Shown here in pieces: positions 11,991 to 24,083 of a stretch of DNA of 64,000 bases. Positions within the stretch are counted from its first letter, which is position 1, and each line of letters begins with the position of its first letter. The stretch is taken from contig NC_091976.1 of NCBI RefSeq assembly GCF_036711975.1, forward strand, positions 34,224,001-34,288,000. Direction: 5' to 3'. Both the position numbers and the translations under genes were made by a program. Under the pieces are notes generated by a model. The model saw nothing but the letters and a program-made list of their open reading frames with translations, was not told where the DNA came from and made no database searches. Origin of the DNA: Onthophagus taurus (lineage: Eukaryota; Arthropoda; Insecta; Coleoptera; Scarabaeidae).

Positions 11991-14611
11991 TAACATGTTC
12001 TAAGTTTTCTTTTCTTGCAGGTCACAAAATCAATCGCAAACATTGAAGTCATGCTTAACATAAGTCTTGGACCTACTTTTGCAAACGAAAGGCAATTTAA
12101 TCCATTTCTTATGGTGGCTTGCATATTATGTTTCTGATCTCTTCTTGGAACCTAAGTTATGTTTTATGATTGCAGCTGTACCTCATCAAGCACGTTTACT
12201 CGTTAAGTATATTTATTAAATGGAAAATGGTTGAGTTGAGTTGGGTTGGTCCAATCAAGTCCACATAAACGAAAACGTCACCATGGAGCAACTACATTAC
12301 AACAATATGGAATCTTATCTTCATGAAAACATGGAGCAAGATGAATTAATATTTGTTTTATTGATTTAATTATATATATATATTTTGAAATAAAGTTTTT
12401 AAAGAAACCAGTTAAATTCTCGTATTGATATATTATGTTAAGCTATCCCGAGAAAGAATAATAATAATATGCTCTAGGCGTCCTCATTAATAATGTATAA
12501 GGCGCGAATTACACTTGCAAACCGAGTATATAACAGCACGGATACCGGAAGCAAAATTCGAACGCGTACTAACAAACACACACACACGAAGGTCCTACAA
12601 AAATGCCGGATTTAACACAACATCGTTTCCTTTTTGATTTGCGGTCGGTACTTCACGGTTACTGCGACTCTGATATTATTATATTATTCACGGCAATTTC
12701 CGGTTGTAGTAACAAGAGTTATTAACGTGGCGGAATCATTAATTAGTTTTTTTTCTAGTGGGTTGCTAATTGCGCTCTTAAAAGCTTGGGTAAAAATGCA
12801 ACAAAACAATGAGGTGTGTCCAAACCAGGAAGTATCCATCAGGTTGTAAAGTTACAACTGTATATTGGGGTCCCCTTTTTTTGCTTTAACACCTCTCTTG
12901 CTTGCGCGAATGGGAGATACCATTAGCGATACGTTACTCTTCGCAACCTCTTCGGCAAACGTATAAAGCGTGATGAATAATTTATGTGCATGTTTTCACA
13001 TGGTTAATGAACCGCTCACATATAGATATATCGAGCGGCATGGCTCGGTATTTATTATAAAAGCGACTTCCATCAGTCTCCAACATTTATTTTTTTTTAC
13101 TCGTCGAATTTTTTGGTGAGTTTGGAGCGGGATAATAAGGAGATGTCCGGATTTGCATGAAAATAACCTGTCGCCGTTAAAGTTAACGATAATTTCGTCA
13201 TTTGAATAACGAACGATTTATGTACGTTTGAGTCTCGATAAATTTTAATCCTACATTAATCGATTATACTTATTAATTAATTATATTAATTAACCGCTTG
13301 TCTAGACATAAGCTTTAACGTTAAGTAATGTTAGAACACCAAGTAGAAAGTCAATATCAAATTACAATTTTTTTTATATGTAATACGAACTCGATTAAAC
13401 GAACACTTAAAAAATGGCGATAAAAAGTTATTTAGAATACTTGTATAGTTGTATAGTAGATAATATCGGTTAATAAAAGCGATAAGATATTTCACGGTAA
13501 ATAATTACATAATGTTTGGATTAATAATAATAGTACTTGTCAATGTATAAATAAGTTTCAATTAATTTTAGCGTTGTTTATTACATAACGGAATTAAAAA
13601 ATATTTTTGTAAGCAACTTATTAAGTACGCAATAAAGGTAACGAAATTTTGTTATTTCAAATAACGATTTATGAATCAATTAAATCGGGTAACCCAACGG
13701 CTATTATTCAAATCAAATCATTGTTTAATAACTGTCGTAAACTGATCATAAATCGTCAGCTTGTGCCAGCTATTAAATGTCTCCGTGACCATGAAAATCT
13801 ACTCCCAACAAATTTAAACGATTTCGGTTGATGACAAGTTTACAAATAAATAATTAACTTTATAAAAATTTCATCGCGATTTATTAGCTTACCTACTCGA
13901 ATTATGCAGCCAGGAAGCGATCGTAACTCACCTGTAATAAAAAGAGAAAATTGTTATTAAATATACGGTGGTGTGGCATGAGCCGAGACCCCAACAGTGC
14001 CCTCAAGGTACCCGCTACAAGAGCCCCATCGCATGTTATTACAGTCGATACACGAAGTTATTTAACCATATAATATAGGGGCCGTAGTTTAACCGGAAGC
14101 GATGTAAATTTCTTTATGCAAATAACACTCAAATATTTTAGTGAAAATTGCATGTCATCAAATTTAAAAAATAATTCCAATATTATGAATGTTGCAATCT
14201 CAAATTTTTATTACTATCTACTAAAAGCCCTTCTAAAGCATCTATTACTCCTTCTGAACGCCATTTCGTTTCAAATATGCCGTCCCCAAGAACCTCAGCT
14301 ATGGGGAGTTAAGATATTGAAGCAGTTTTGTAGAAAGACCGAGTTATTTTGACCGACACATATAATAGTCGAGATCGCTTGCGGGAAAGGCATTAGAATT
14401 GCGGTTATCTGTACTTATTACAACAGGAAGTGAATGAGAGTTTAACCGGCTTTATAACCGATTACAGAAAAGAATTGTCACCTCAATTATATTTTTTGAC
14501 GTTTTAGTTGACATTTAATTTGACGTCTAATTTGACATTTGACTTTATTTTGATTTTTAACACTTAATTTTAACTTTTGAATGATTTTTTATTTTGTTAT
14601 ATACCGAGAAT
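11991..14611. other. AT-rich intergenic sequence, no supported gene
   Basis: A splice-acceptor-like TTCTTTTCTTGCAG occurs near 12020, but I cannot connect it to a coding exon. There is a short (CA)n run near 12571-12586. Short frames such as those at 12634-12849 and 13649-13831 have no recognisable content. Confidence 0.4.
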
Positions 14612-14768
14612 GACATATAACTTGCAACCTAGAAATGTAGTAATCATAGTTACAAAACTACTATGCACTTGCACTCTCCCACATAAAATGCAACATACCT
14701 TAATAGTACAGACATTGGGTAGTTTTGAAAAGGAAAAGTATTGCTTGGAAAAAGGTAACGTCCTTATA
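14612..14768. repeat. ~160-bp dispersed repeat, copy 1
   Basis: This sequence is closely similar to 21609-21772: both share TATAACTTGCAA, ACTATGCACTTG, GGTAGTTTTGAAAA and GGAAAAAGGTAACGTCCTT. Both copies directly abut palindromic-family sequence on the right, so they may be the flank or an extended part of that family. Related TGCAACATG-type fragments occur near 23730, 36055 and 46915-47000. Confidence 0.7.
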
Positions 14769-15090
14769 ACCCTGACTTTTCGGCCGTCTTAAGAGACGTA
14801 CGACTAAACTCGAATGTTTCTGGTTCTAGGTCTACTGCTAGTTCTACTTTTCGTTCAATAAAAATACACCATAATCTAACACTAAATAACAATTAAAACT
14901 AGAACTAGAAAGATTCGGGTTTAGCTGCACATCCCTCAACACGGCTAAACTCGAATGATTCTAGTTCTAAAATTTGTTTTTTATTTAAATCAATTGTCAT
15001 TGCCAAATTTTCATGAAAAACGGTCTGTACCACGCTAGATACCATGTTCTATGACCACGCTTTATAATATTTTCCACTAAATAATAAGTA

Positions 15091-15507
15091 TAGTTCGTTT
15101 TTTTTGTATAATACTTGTCAATGTAAATTATTTAGGGTTTCTGTTGGTATTATCTAGGACCCTTATAAAATTTATGTTGTTTTCATGATTTTTAGTAACA
15201 TTGTCAGTAACTAATTAGTTGAGGTTAAAATACTAATACATTTTTAGATAAATACGATTTTGACGAAGTACATATTTGTTATAAAAACGTGCTACAAAGT
15301 AATTAAATAGAATAAAATACCTTTTCTAGGTAAGTAAATGGCAAATAAACACCCCACAACACTTTTTATGCACCTTTTCTTTTTGAATAACGAAAGCTAA
15401 AACGTCAATGTGACATATTTACTTCAAAACATGATAAAACAAAACTCCCTGTTAATTTTGCCAACTTTACAACAATTTGACAGGTATTATAGAAAAAAAA
15501 TGAACTA
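15091..15507. mobile_element. 417-bp TA-flanked MITE inside Sailor copy 1
   Basis: It is absent from the second Sailor copy, whose sequence is contiguous across this site (near 37417). The ends are inverted repeats: TAGTTCG...TATAATACTTGTCAA on the left and TTGACAGGTATTATA...GAACTA on the right. TA is present at both borders and only once in the empty site. It has no coding capacity. Tc1/mariner-type non-autonomous element. Confidence 0.85.
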
Positions 15508-15661
15508 TAAGGTTGTGTATATTCTAAACGAAGTTGTCACTTTAAAGACGAAGCCACTAATCTCTCGTCACTTGGCTAATATCTACGTTTTGAAATTAAA
15601 ACTCGTGAGCAATATATTAAGATAACATAATTAAGTGCTATAACTAAAATTTGAATATTAT

Positions 15662-17060
15662 TTAAAAATCAGAATTACTGGAAGAATCTGAGTCTTCCGC
15701 TAGTTGGATGATGACGGGAGGTAAATCAGTTATTAATGAATTTCCCATTAATGTTGTCCAATCTTTTTTAATTAGTTCTTCACAGTGGCGAACACTGTTT
15801 GCCCATATCTCCGGAGTGTAATGACCAAGAGCTTTTTGCCAAGTCTCCTTGACACGACAGATCTTTTTCTCCGAGCTGGACTGAACATGTTTATTGTAAT
15901 AAGTTTTTAAGAACGCCCAACATAGTTCAATGGGATTATATTGGCAATTGTATGGAGGAAGGCGAAGAACAGTATGGCCATGGTTTCTTATTAATTTGTC
16001 AATTTCAAAGGATTTTTCGATTTGAGGCTTGTAATAACGGATTATTTCCCATAACGATTTTTTATTTAAGGTTGGTTCAAACTATATATTATGTTCAGTT
16101 AACCATTTTTTCATATCATTTTTTTTTGTGCAGAAACTTGGAGCTTTCTCGATTTGTTCTGAGTGACATGGAGCATTATCCATTACTACCGCACACTTTG
16201 CACCCAAATTATTTAATGCTGGAAGTAATTGATTTTTCACCCATTCCATAAAAATAATTGACGTCATATTTTTATGATAATCTCTGTGCTCCGTGTTGTC
16301 ACTGAGCAAGAGATCGCAATTTGGCAAAAACCCTGACGAAGTGCCTGCGTGCAAGATTGTAAATCTTTTTCCTTCGCCTTCTGCTCTTTGCGGAATACCG
16401 AATCTTTCATTTTCATTTACCCATTGATAAACTTGGGTGCCATTTTCGTAAATCCAAGTTTCGTCAAGAAAAACAAAAGTATACTCTCCGGATTCTAGGT
16501 ATTGCAAGTATGTCTTTAAAAATGTATTTCTTTTTGAAACTATATGTGGTTGTTCAATTAACACTTTTCTATTGCTAATCTTTTTATATCTATATCCCAT
16601 AGATTTTATAATTTTATGTAATTTTGATCTACCATTAGTAAAATCACATTCATTTCTTGCAAAATTAAGTAAATCATTAAGATTAAAATACTGTTTCTTT
16701 TCATGCAATTTTTGTATTTGTCTTCCTAACTCTTCTTTAATAAAATATAAATTATTATCCGTTTTGTAGTTCATTTTACAACGCCCTTGTGTTTTTGGTT
16801 TTTTTACAGTTTGATATTTTTTGTAGGTTTGAATAATTTTAAAAACCGTCGTGCTGTGAACCTAATACAATTATGTTGAATATAAATTTAATTTTAAAAC
16901 TCAAGTGCAATACACATACATCAAAAATACGTGAAGCTTTATTACATATATATTTTAAATTCGTATTTGGTGTCTCCGTCTGTACTTCTTCACAAAACCT
17001 AATTATAGAGTTTTTTTCACGTTTAGACAGTTGACATCCCGTTCCACCCTTTCTTAACAT
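15662..17060 (-). pseudogene. Sailor/DD82E-like transposase, one amber codon
   Basis: Two exons. Exon 1 (17060-16920) starts MLRKGGTGCQLSKREKNSII. A 58-bp GT-AG intron spans 16919-16862. Exon 2 (16861-15662) continues as VHSTTVFKIIQTYKK. About 446 residues in total. Catalytic residues are the D of FVFLDETWIYENG, the D of VVMDNAPCHS and the E of YNCQYNPIELCW. I count about 83 residues between the second D and the E, which matches the DD82E (Sailor) group and not DD34E Tc1. The only lesion I find is a TAG at 16084-16082, where copy 2 has a glutamine codon. The C-terminus is acidic and serine-rich. Function when intact: TA-targeted cut-and-paste transposition. The name Sailor rests on this spacing and on recall. 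Confidence 0.8.
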
Positions 17061-17360
17061 TTTTATGGTAGATTTAGCAGCAAAAAAATTATATGAAAAT
17101 TCTTTTTTAATCAATCTTAACAAATTTGATAGACAGTGGTGGCACACAATTAAAGTAAAAGTCACGACATGCGCTTTTACTTTCAATACCAACTTGACGA
17201 CACTTTGACAATTGATTTAAATAAAAAAACAGATTATAGGTCTTGTGTTAGTTCTAGTGCAAAACTGCAACTAACACTAGACCGAGAACTAGAATCATTC
17301 GGAGTTAGCCGTACGTCTTCAGTCTTAGAATGTTAGTTCTAGTTTTAATTCAATAAAAAT

Positions 17361-19700
17361 ATGCAACATATTTACATTTTTTGATAAAATAAAGAATGCA
17401 TATCCGGGATATACAAAAACGACAAAACGTTGAAAAATAGAACACGCAATATTTGCCAGGATGTTAGCAACGGTCCCCGCAATTTCCTGAGAAAGATACA
17501 TATCGTGTACCGGATTTTTTCTTATCTAACGTGTATCCATAGGTTACAAGACGGCGACGTCATAACTAGTAAACCGTCTGCTAATTAACTTTTAATCTGA
17601 CGGCGCGAAAAGCGGAAATTTATTATTACGATAGTCGGGGCGTTATTACGGTGGCTTATCTTCTCGTTGCCCTCTTCTCCTACTATTCTACGGTCATTAT
17701 CGGCACGCGAAACATCGCCGTCGATGTAATAGAAGAACTAAAACACGGCGTGGCGCTTAAAACTAAAAACTCCATGAAGATTACCTTGAAGTGCACTTCT
17801 CCTTGACTATTCGCCTTTTCTTTTGCAAACCGCGTCAAATGCAACCGTGCGGCGACAGAAGAGCCTTTTACTAACTCTGCAAGGTTCTTCTTAATGTTGC
17901 ATTTTACCTCGAATTGAGGTTAATCTGATCGTTATTATATACTTTAAGAAAACTAACAAAAACAACTTTGTTTATTGATCTTTAACTGAAATAAGAATTT
18001 AAATATCAACTTCAAGAACGACTTAAATAAGAACTTAAAAAATACTATTCAGTAATTAGTAAAGTAAAATTGCTTTTAGGTAATCTGCCATTTCGTATCA
18101 ACGTTAGTAGCCAATATAGTTATCGTCATAAGAAATCTCGCAATCGTCGAGAGTCGTAAAGTTTGTTCGGTCATTTAAATTTTATTGCTTCGTTTTCGCT
18201 TGGTAGACGCTCGCCTGTAACCCGTAATGAACATTGGGTTGGGTTGGGTTGGTAAACTCGTTGTTGCAACTATTTAATGCGTTTTTGTTAACTTTTCTTC
18301 ATAAATAACATCCAATTTTTATGTCCAATCAAGCAAAGTTCCATAATATTCATAGATTTAATATGGAAATTGAGCCCCGATCGGAAAAATTTCAAAATCA
18401 AAAGAAACCGAGCGTTTTAAAAACCGTTTTGTAATTTAAATGCGAATTTTTATCCCCCGAAGCTTAATTCGCAACAAACTCAACAACGTGAACGGTATTT
18501 TAAATCCTTTAGGAGGAAAAAAAGGAAATTTCCATTATGGTATATACAAATCGAATTTTAGTTTCAGCCAGCGCCAGTTGCGTGCATCTTATCGGGGGGG
18601 CCACGAGTTTCGTGCATTGAACTGAAACCGCGTAAATAATAAATAAACAATAGTTCAACGTCCCCTGAGCGATTAAATAGAATCCCTCTAAAACCAATAA
18701 GACAGTTCGAAAGTAGAACACAAAAGTTAAAAAAAATGTCCCGTTTAAGATTTCGGACCACGGCTCAGGATCATTACAACAGCTGACGAGGCGACTGTGA
18801 CGGTGGCGTCGGGGGATTCGGGGGGCGCTAAAAAACAATCGCGCCTGCTGTCCCATACAGCTGTTTCACCGCTGCGATGCTCTCTTCTGGTAGTGTGGTG
18901 CTGTGTACGTGTGTGTGTGACCTCCACAAGCCTCGAAGCTCGTGCCTCTATTCCTCTTTTTCTCACTCTCCCAAACTATATCACCTTCTCTTTCCACGAC
19001 CTATCGATCTCTCCGAGGCTCTGTCTGCGATGATACCGAAAGGATCTCTGTGAAAGAGTTAATCTTTCAACTAATAACACCGCAACATCGAAAGCGAAAT
19101 TTATGTTTGTTGAAAAATAACGAAAACAAGATCGAGTAACGAATTCAACGGAGCGTAAAACACGTTGCAGTAAAATGTGGTTTTTAAGTAGTAATGCTCG
19201 GGGGGCACGAAATTGAATGGGTGTGTTCAAGAAATAAAATAAAAGTTTGACCATTTTGAAGATAATTTTTTTCGTTTTCTATGAAAATCAATTTGTCGAC
19301 AAATTCCACTCTATTAGTTCCCGTCAAAATCACTTTACCACGGGTGAACCTTTCCTTTGATAAATATTGACCAAAAAAATCTCTCTCTACCTGAATCGTA
19401 TACCGTAGATAACATCACGATAACAAAGATTACACAAAGAATAACGTTTTCTGAGTATACTCGGATTTATAAAAACTTTATTGCAAAATAATTTAACCAA
19501 TAACAATATCATTATTTATACCAGGATTTTCATCGGTAATTCTATAGAAACTATCATTTTTGCTGTTACCGGTAACAATTTCGACAAAAAATTACTTTCT
19601 ACAAATATCGTATTGTTTCTAGAAAAGTATAGACCAGCTATATTGAGTTCTTAAAGAGTTAATGAAATCATACTTATTATTATTAAATTATAGTAAAAAA
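17361..19700. other. Intergenic, with a GC-rich patch at 18740-19050
   Basis: No gene supported. At 18740-19050 GC content rises and overlapping frames open on both strands. It could be a promoter or 5' UTR of a gene outside my recognition. I see no splice-supported coding exon. Confidence 0.35.
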
Positions 19701-19713
19701 TCATGTCAAAATA

Positions 19714-20323
19714 TCATTCCTCTGGCATGTTATAACTGGAGACGTCTAACATTATGTACATATTAGACAAAAATCTATTAACATTCTTCATTTGTAATTT
19801 TACATTTTGATTAAGCAAACCTGAACTTTCAGTAAAACTAATATAAAAATATGTTTCACTTTAAAACTCCCCTCAAAAAGATGATAGAAACTATGTTACC
19901 ACCTTTAGCGGTCATTCCTCTGGCTCGCAAGAAGTACGTAAATAATATGATGGTAGATATGTCTTCGCACGCAACCAGATATGCTTTTCCTAACCTAGTT
20001 CTTGCAGAGTGTCAGTAAGCAAATGTTGTCGAACTAAAACAATACGTCTTCTTTTTAACATTTTGTTCCCAAATTGTTAATGTCACACACAGATTGACCA
20101 TTCCTCTGATAAGTGTATTTACTTTATTTATATTTTTGTTGCATCCATTCCCTCATTTAAATACGAAATAATGAGTTTCCTTTCCGTGGACCAATTTGTA
20201 GGTTAGGATGCATCCAATTTCCTAAACTAAAAACTAATAAACGAAGAAGTCGTCATTCCTCTGGCACCATTCCTCTGGATTACTGAGATCCAGAGGACTG
20301 ATGACAGGCACAGAGGAATGACC
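19714..20323. repeat. Cluster of CATTCCTCTGG motifs
   Basis: (T/C)CATTCCTCTGG or a one-base variant occurs at 19714-19725, 19912-19923, 20098-20109, 20253-20264 and 20267-20278. It occurs inverted at 20311-20323 (CAGAGGAATGACC), with a partial inverted copy at 20290-20297. Spacing is irregular, so this is not a tandem repeat. It lies immediately upstream of the transposase-like pseudogene. Confidence 0.6.
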
Positions 20324-21493
20324 AGTTCTAGAGATGCGATAAATGTATTTCTACGCAAATATCATTCCGTGAATACAACCCTAGGGAACGCAGTTACTAC
20401 TTCAAATGGATGGCAGAAAAATGCACGTATGTTGACAAGACATCACAAAAAGAAAAGCAGGTTAGAAAGACATCAAAGAAGAAAGTTGAATGCCAGGATT
20501 CTGATATTATAGCTGATTTTAAGCAAAGTATTATACCATTTCTGAAGCACAAAGGCACATCCTTACATCAGTACAAATAACTCAAAGAACTTAAAGAGAA
20601 TCTTCGAATTACCGAGGCGGTTATTCACATGGATTTTAGTGAAAACTACAACATGAAATATGCAGAAGAGATACAAGCATTCCACTTCGGAGGATCAAGA
20701 AAACAGATATCTCTACATACTGTTGTTGTATATACCAAACAAGATGAGGTACAGCAACAATGCTTTTGCACTTTATCAGAATCGCTTCTACATAATGTCC
20801 CGGCCATTTAGACCCAATAATAAAGTGCATAACAAACTCTTACCCAACAGTTGATACGCTTCACTTTATTAGTGACTCACCGTCGACTCAATACCGTAAT
20901 AAAACCATGTTTTATTTCCTAGCAATCGAGTTGCCAAAATTGCACCCAAAAGTAAAAAATTTTACTTGGAACTATTTAGAAGCTGGTCACGGAAAGGGGC
21001 ACCTGACGGGATAGGAGGAGTTACTAAAAGGACGTTAGATAGATTGGTTGGTCAAGGAGCAGATATGGTCAAAATAAAAGCTATGTTGAATAACCTGTGC
21101 CAAAACATTCAGAACATAACTTACTATCAGATTGATGCAGACAAAATTGATGAAATGTCCCAAAAACTTAAGAATGTTTTGCTACAAACCTTTAGAGGAA
21201 CAATGAAAGTACACCAAATAAAAAAAGAAGATTATGAAAGTAGCATCAGATTAAACTTTTATGAACTTAGCACTTTCATAAACGGCAATAAAAAATACTT
21301 CATTGGTTCCCTTGAATTCAACAAAATTGGGCTTAATGATGAACTATCTTCTAGTGACACGTCTAGTGATGATGAGGACACTCCTTTAAGCAGATATATC
21401 AGCGGTTCCATAAAAGTTCAAAACAAGCTACAGTTTGAAGACGTTTATTCTGACGAAGATGAAGAAGCTGCTTGTTCAAGTGTAAAACGTTAA
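20318..21493 (+). pseudogene. Transposase-like gene (DFSENY family), broken
   Basis: The pieces read, in order: a basic N-terminal region (20318-20512, with HHKKKSRLERHQRRK); FKQSIIPFLKHKG, then an in-frame TAA; HMDFSENYNMKYAEEIQ with SLHTVVVYTK (20629-20811); DTLHFISDSPSTQYRNK; YLEAGHGKG; APDGIGGVTKRTLDRLVGQGADM; and a C-terminus to 21493 with an acidic, serine-rich stretch. The D of DFSENY, the D of ISDSP and the E of EAGHGKG look like a DDE-type triad in an RNase H fold; this is my inference. I have seen the same motif series in uncharacterised arthropod and cnidarian proteins but cannot name the superfamily. There are at least two frameshifts (near 20815 and 20990) and one or more stops. 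Confidence 0.6.
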
Positions 21494-21608
21494 CGTTTTT
21501 TCGTTATTGCATTGAATATTCTTTTGTTTTAAGCAAGTTTGTATTTTAGTTTTCCCTATTCACTGTTTTGGTTTTAACATGCATATTATGCCTAATATTG
21601 TATTATTT

Positions 21609-21772
21609 TGCCGTATCAATATAACTTGCAATACATGAACGCAGTAACCATAGTTACAAAAGTACTATGCACTTGTACTGTCCCATACAAAATGCGACAT
21701 AGCTTAATAGTACAGGCATTGGGTAGTTTTGAAAATGAAAAGTTTTGCTTGGAAAAAGGTAACGTCCTTCGT
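21609..21772. repeat. ~160-bp dispersed repeat, copy 2
   Basis: Second copy of the sequence at 14612-14768, in the same orientation and also followed directly by palindromic-family sequence (GTTCAATAAAAATATA). Confidence 0.7.
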
Positions 21773-21786
21773 TCAATAAAAATATA

Positions 21787-23415
21787 CCGGCGAGACGATA
21801 GCAACAAACCGCTCAGCAACAAACTTTTTCCTTTATATTTCCACCTACTTCTAGGGCCCATATCTTCGTTATCTAGAAAGATAGCGAAAAACTAAGCACA
21901 CGGTTGGAAAGCTTGGTCTTGTCTCTATGTTGATGTTCTATGTCCGATATGTTGATAATAAGAGCAAGAAAAAATAAGAAACGTCGAGCTGCATTCAATT
22001 TACCTCAGAATTACCAAACTTGTGCAACCGTTACCAGATGGAAATTCAATAAATGGTTTACATATTCGGAAAGAGCTGACCTTGGACTATCTTATTCCGA
22101 GTTTTCGTCCGCCAATATCTATCAGCGTCTGTAAGAAAAACCCACCTGAAAAAGCCCCTACCGATAAAAACACGCAAATATTTCTTGCACTAATAACTTT
22201 CCTATTTGACAGGGAGAAAACTCTACAACTATATTCAGCTTATGGAAAATTTCCTGCTCTTTCCAACGATGTGTGACACATCGTGATCGCACGTTTGCAC
22301 AATCCTTTTTTCTGACTATGAACTACCTAAACCACGAATTTTTGCCGCGGCTAAACCACCCTTAGGTCAATAACTCACTCTCTTGTATGACGGGGAGAAA
22401 ACTCTAGAACTGTATTCATCTTATGGGAAATTTTCTGCTCTTTTCAACGGTTCCAACGCGTTTTTTAAATTGATGAACTGAGTTAAAATGCAAAGTTGGT
22501 AACGTTACCAGATTCAAAACCATCAAGACACAATTCAACAATTCGAGTCTAAAATCACTCAAATTCTTCCAGATTCTGATAAAATAGGTGTAACATGAAA
22601 TAATCTTTCCTTTTTGAACAGTTTAACATGTTTCTAAACGTAAAACTAAAACTAGAACTAACACTAGCACTATCACTAGAACTAATACTAGAACTAGAAA
22701 CTTTCGGGTTCGCTTCCAACTTGTTTTCTGAAGAAGGTTGCAACATGGCACCCGAAACGTCATTTTTTCAAAAAACGCACGGCTCAACCCGAAAGTTTCT
22801 AGTTCTAGGTCTAGTGTTAGTTGTAGTGATAGTGCTAGTGTTAGTTTTAGTTTTATTAACACCGGCCGTGAAAGCCTTCGTACTTATATGTTTTTAAACG
22901 GTTTTAAATAAATTAAGAGTGAATGAAAAATTATCTGTCAACATGAAATGAAGTTAGGATTCTCTCTCGGGTAAGACTTTGTTCCAATTTTTCCTTCATC
23001 AAATAAGAAAGTTAGGATAAGAAGTGATTGCGTTCTGCTACCTGTAGGTTGTCTTTCAGGTGCGTTTCTTTTACAGACGCTGGCAGATAGTGACGGACGA
23101 AAACTCGGAATAAGATAGTCCAAGGTCAGCTCTTTCCAAATATGTAAACCATTTATTGCATTTTCGTCTTGTAACGGCTGCACAAGGCCGTGAAGTTTGA
23201 ATGCAGCGCGACGTTTCTTATTTTTTCTTGCTCTTATTATCAACATATCGGTGGACGAAAACACGGTTTAAGATAGAGAAAAGACCAAGCTTTCCAACCG
23301 TGTGCTTAGCTTTTCGCTATCTTTCTAAATAACAAAGATATGGGCCCTAGAAGTAGATGGAAATATAAAGGAAAAAGTTTGTTGCTGGGCGGTTTGTTGC
23401 TATCGTCTCGCCGGT
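21787..23415. mobile_element. Foldback-type element with ~430-bp inverted arms
   Basis: The left arm (21787 to about 22215) starts CCGGCGAGACGATAGCAAC. The right arm (about 22985-23414) ends GTTGCTATCGTCTCGCCGG. The arms match through landmarks such as TAGGGCCCATATCTT / AAGATATGGGCCCTA and AAGAGCAAGAAAAAATAAG / CTTATTTTTTCTTGCTCTT. A 10-bp target duplication TAAAAATATA lies at 21777-21786 and 23416-23425. The middle, about 0.75 kb, contains another palindromic-family repeat. No intact transposase. A duplication of 9-11 bp with long arms fits a Mutator-like or FB-like element; which one is open. Confidence 0.85.
22625..22860. repeat. Palindromic repeat variant inside the foldback element
   Basis: AAAACTAAAACTAGAACTAA on the left pairs with TTAGTTTTAGTTTTATTAA on the right. 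The inner stem is AAACTTTCGGGTT / AACCCGAAAGTTT. The loop is longer than in the array units and contains GAAGAAGGTTGCAACATGG. It is a diverged member of the satellite-related palindrome family. Confidence 0.8.
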
Positions 23416-23425
23416 TAAAAATATA

Positions 23426-23740
23426 GCATAATCTAACGCAAAATAACAATTAAAACTAGAACTAATACTAGAACTAGAATGATTCGGGTTTAGCCGCACG
23501 TCTCTCAAGACGGTTAAACTCGAATAATTCTAGTTCTACGTCTTGTGTTAGTTCTAGTACAAATCTACAACTAACACTAGACCGAGAACTAGAATCATTC
23601 GGATTTAGCCTTACGTCTGTCAAGACGGCTAAACCCGAATGATTCTAGTTCTAGGTTTTGTGTTAGTTCCAGTGGTAGTACAAGTGTAAAACTAGAACTA
23701 GCACTAGACCTAGAACTAGAAACATTCAGACATGTTGCAT
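23426..23740. repeat. Palindromic-family repeats (two hairpin modules)
   Basis: Two successive hairpins share ATTCGG(G/A)TTTAGCC stems and CTAGAACTAACACTAG-type arms. They continue the family sequence interrupted at 21776 by the foldback element. Confidence 0.8.
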
Positions 23741-23974
23741 TTTATGGAAATATATTTTTGTATATTGCATTTTAAGTGATATTCACTGTATAATACGCCA
23801 AACGTTAATTTAACCTCTACATTGATAAAAATATGATGCCATTCCAAGGTCACTCAGGTATAAAACAGTATCATGGAGGAACATGGGAACTAAACAACAC
23901 TCAGTTGCCACTGACGTTGTTTTGGAGTTATCTGAAAACCTTCTTGATTCAAGTAGAACCACTATAATCCACAA

Positions 23975-24083
23975 GCTTTTATCTCTTTAACAGTGCAGAT
24001 TGTAGTGCCTCGGCCGCAAGCGACCTCGGCTTTTATCTCTTTAACGGTGCAGATTATAATGCCTCGGTCGCAAGCGATCTCGG
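23975..24083. repeat. 54-bp tandem repeat, two units
   Basis: GCTTTTATCTCTTTAAC begins at 23975 and again at 24029, followed each time by GTGCAGATT and GCAAGCGA(C/T)CTCGGC. The same 54-bp unit occurs four times at 27989-28190. Confidence 0.75.

Larger units (their letters stand above)
14970..17236 (-). mobile_element. Sailor/DD82E-like transposon, copy 1
   Basis: 2267 bp with ~30-bp terminal inverted repeats sharing TTATTTAAATCAATTGTCA, flanked by TA (14968-14969 and 17237-17238). It carries one intron-containing minus-strand transposase gene and a 417-bp MITE in its 3' part. Without the MITE it is about 1.85 kb, the same as copy 2 without its own insert. Confidence 0.9.
14769..17360. repeat. 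Palindromic-family repeat split by a Sailor-like transposon
   Basis: Left part 14769-14969 contains two hairpin modules and ends GAATGATTCTAGTTCTA. The right part resumes at 17237 with TAGGTCTTGTGTTAG and runs to about 17360. Removing the transposon and one TA restores TTCTAGTTCTAGGTCTTGTG, the standard order in this repeat family. Confidence 0.8.

Noticed and set aside
18440-19254. Set of short frames around a GC-rich patch
   Set aside because: Mutually overlapping in several frames, with no recognisable protein. Kept only as a GC-rich patch.
21616-23264. Frames in the foldback arms (for example MSDMLIIRARKNKKRRAAF in both)
   Set aside because: They occur in both arms because the arms are copies. 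The frames differ in length and end at random points, and no domain is seen.
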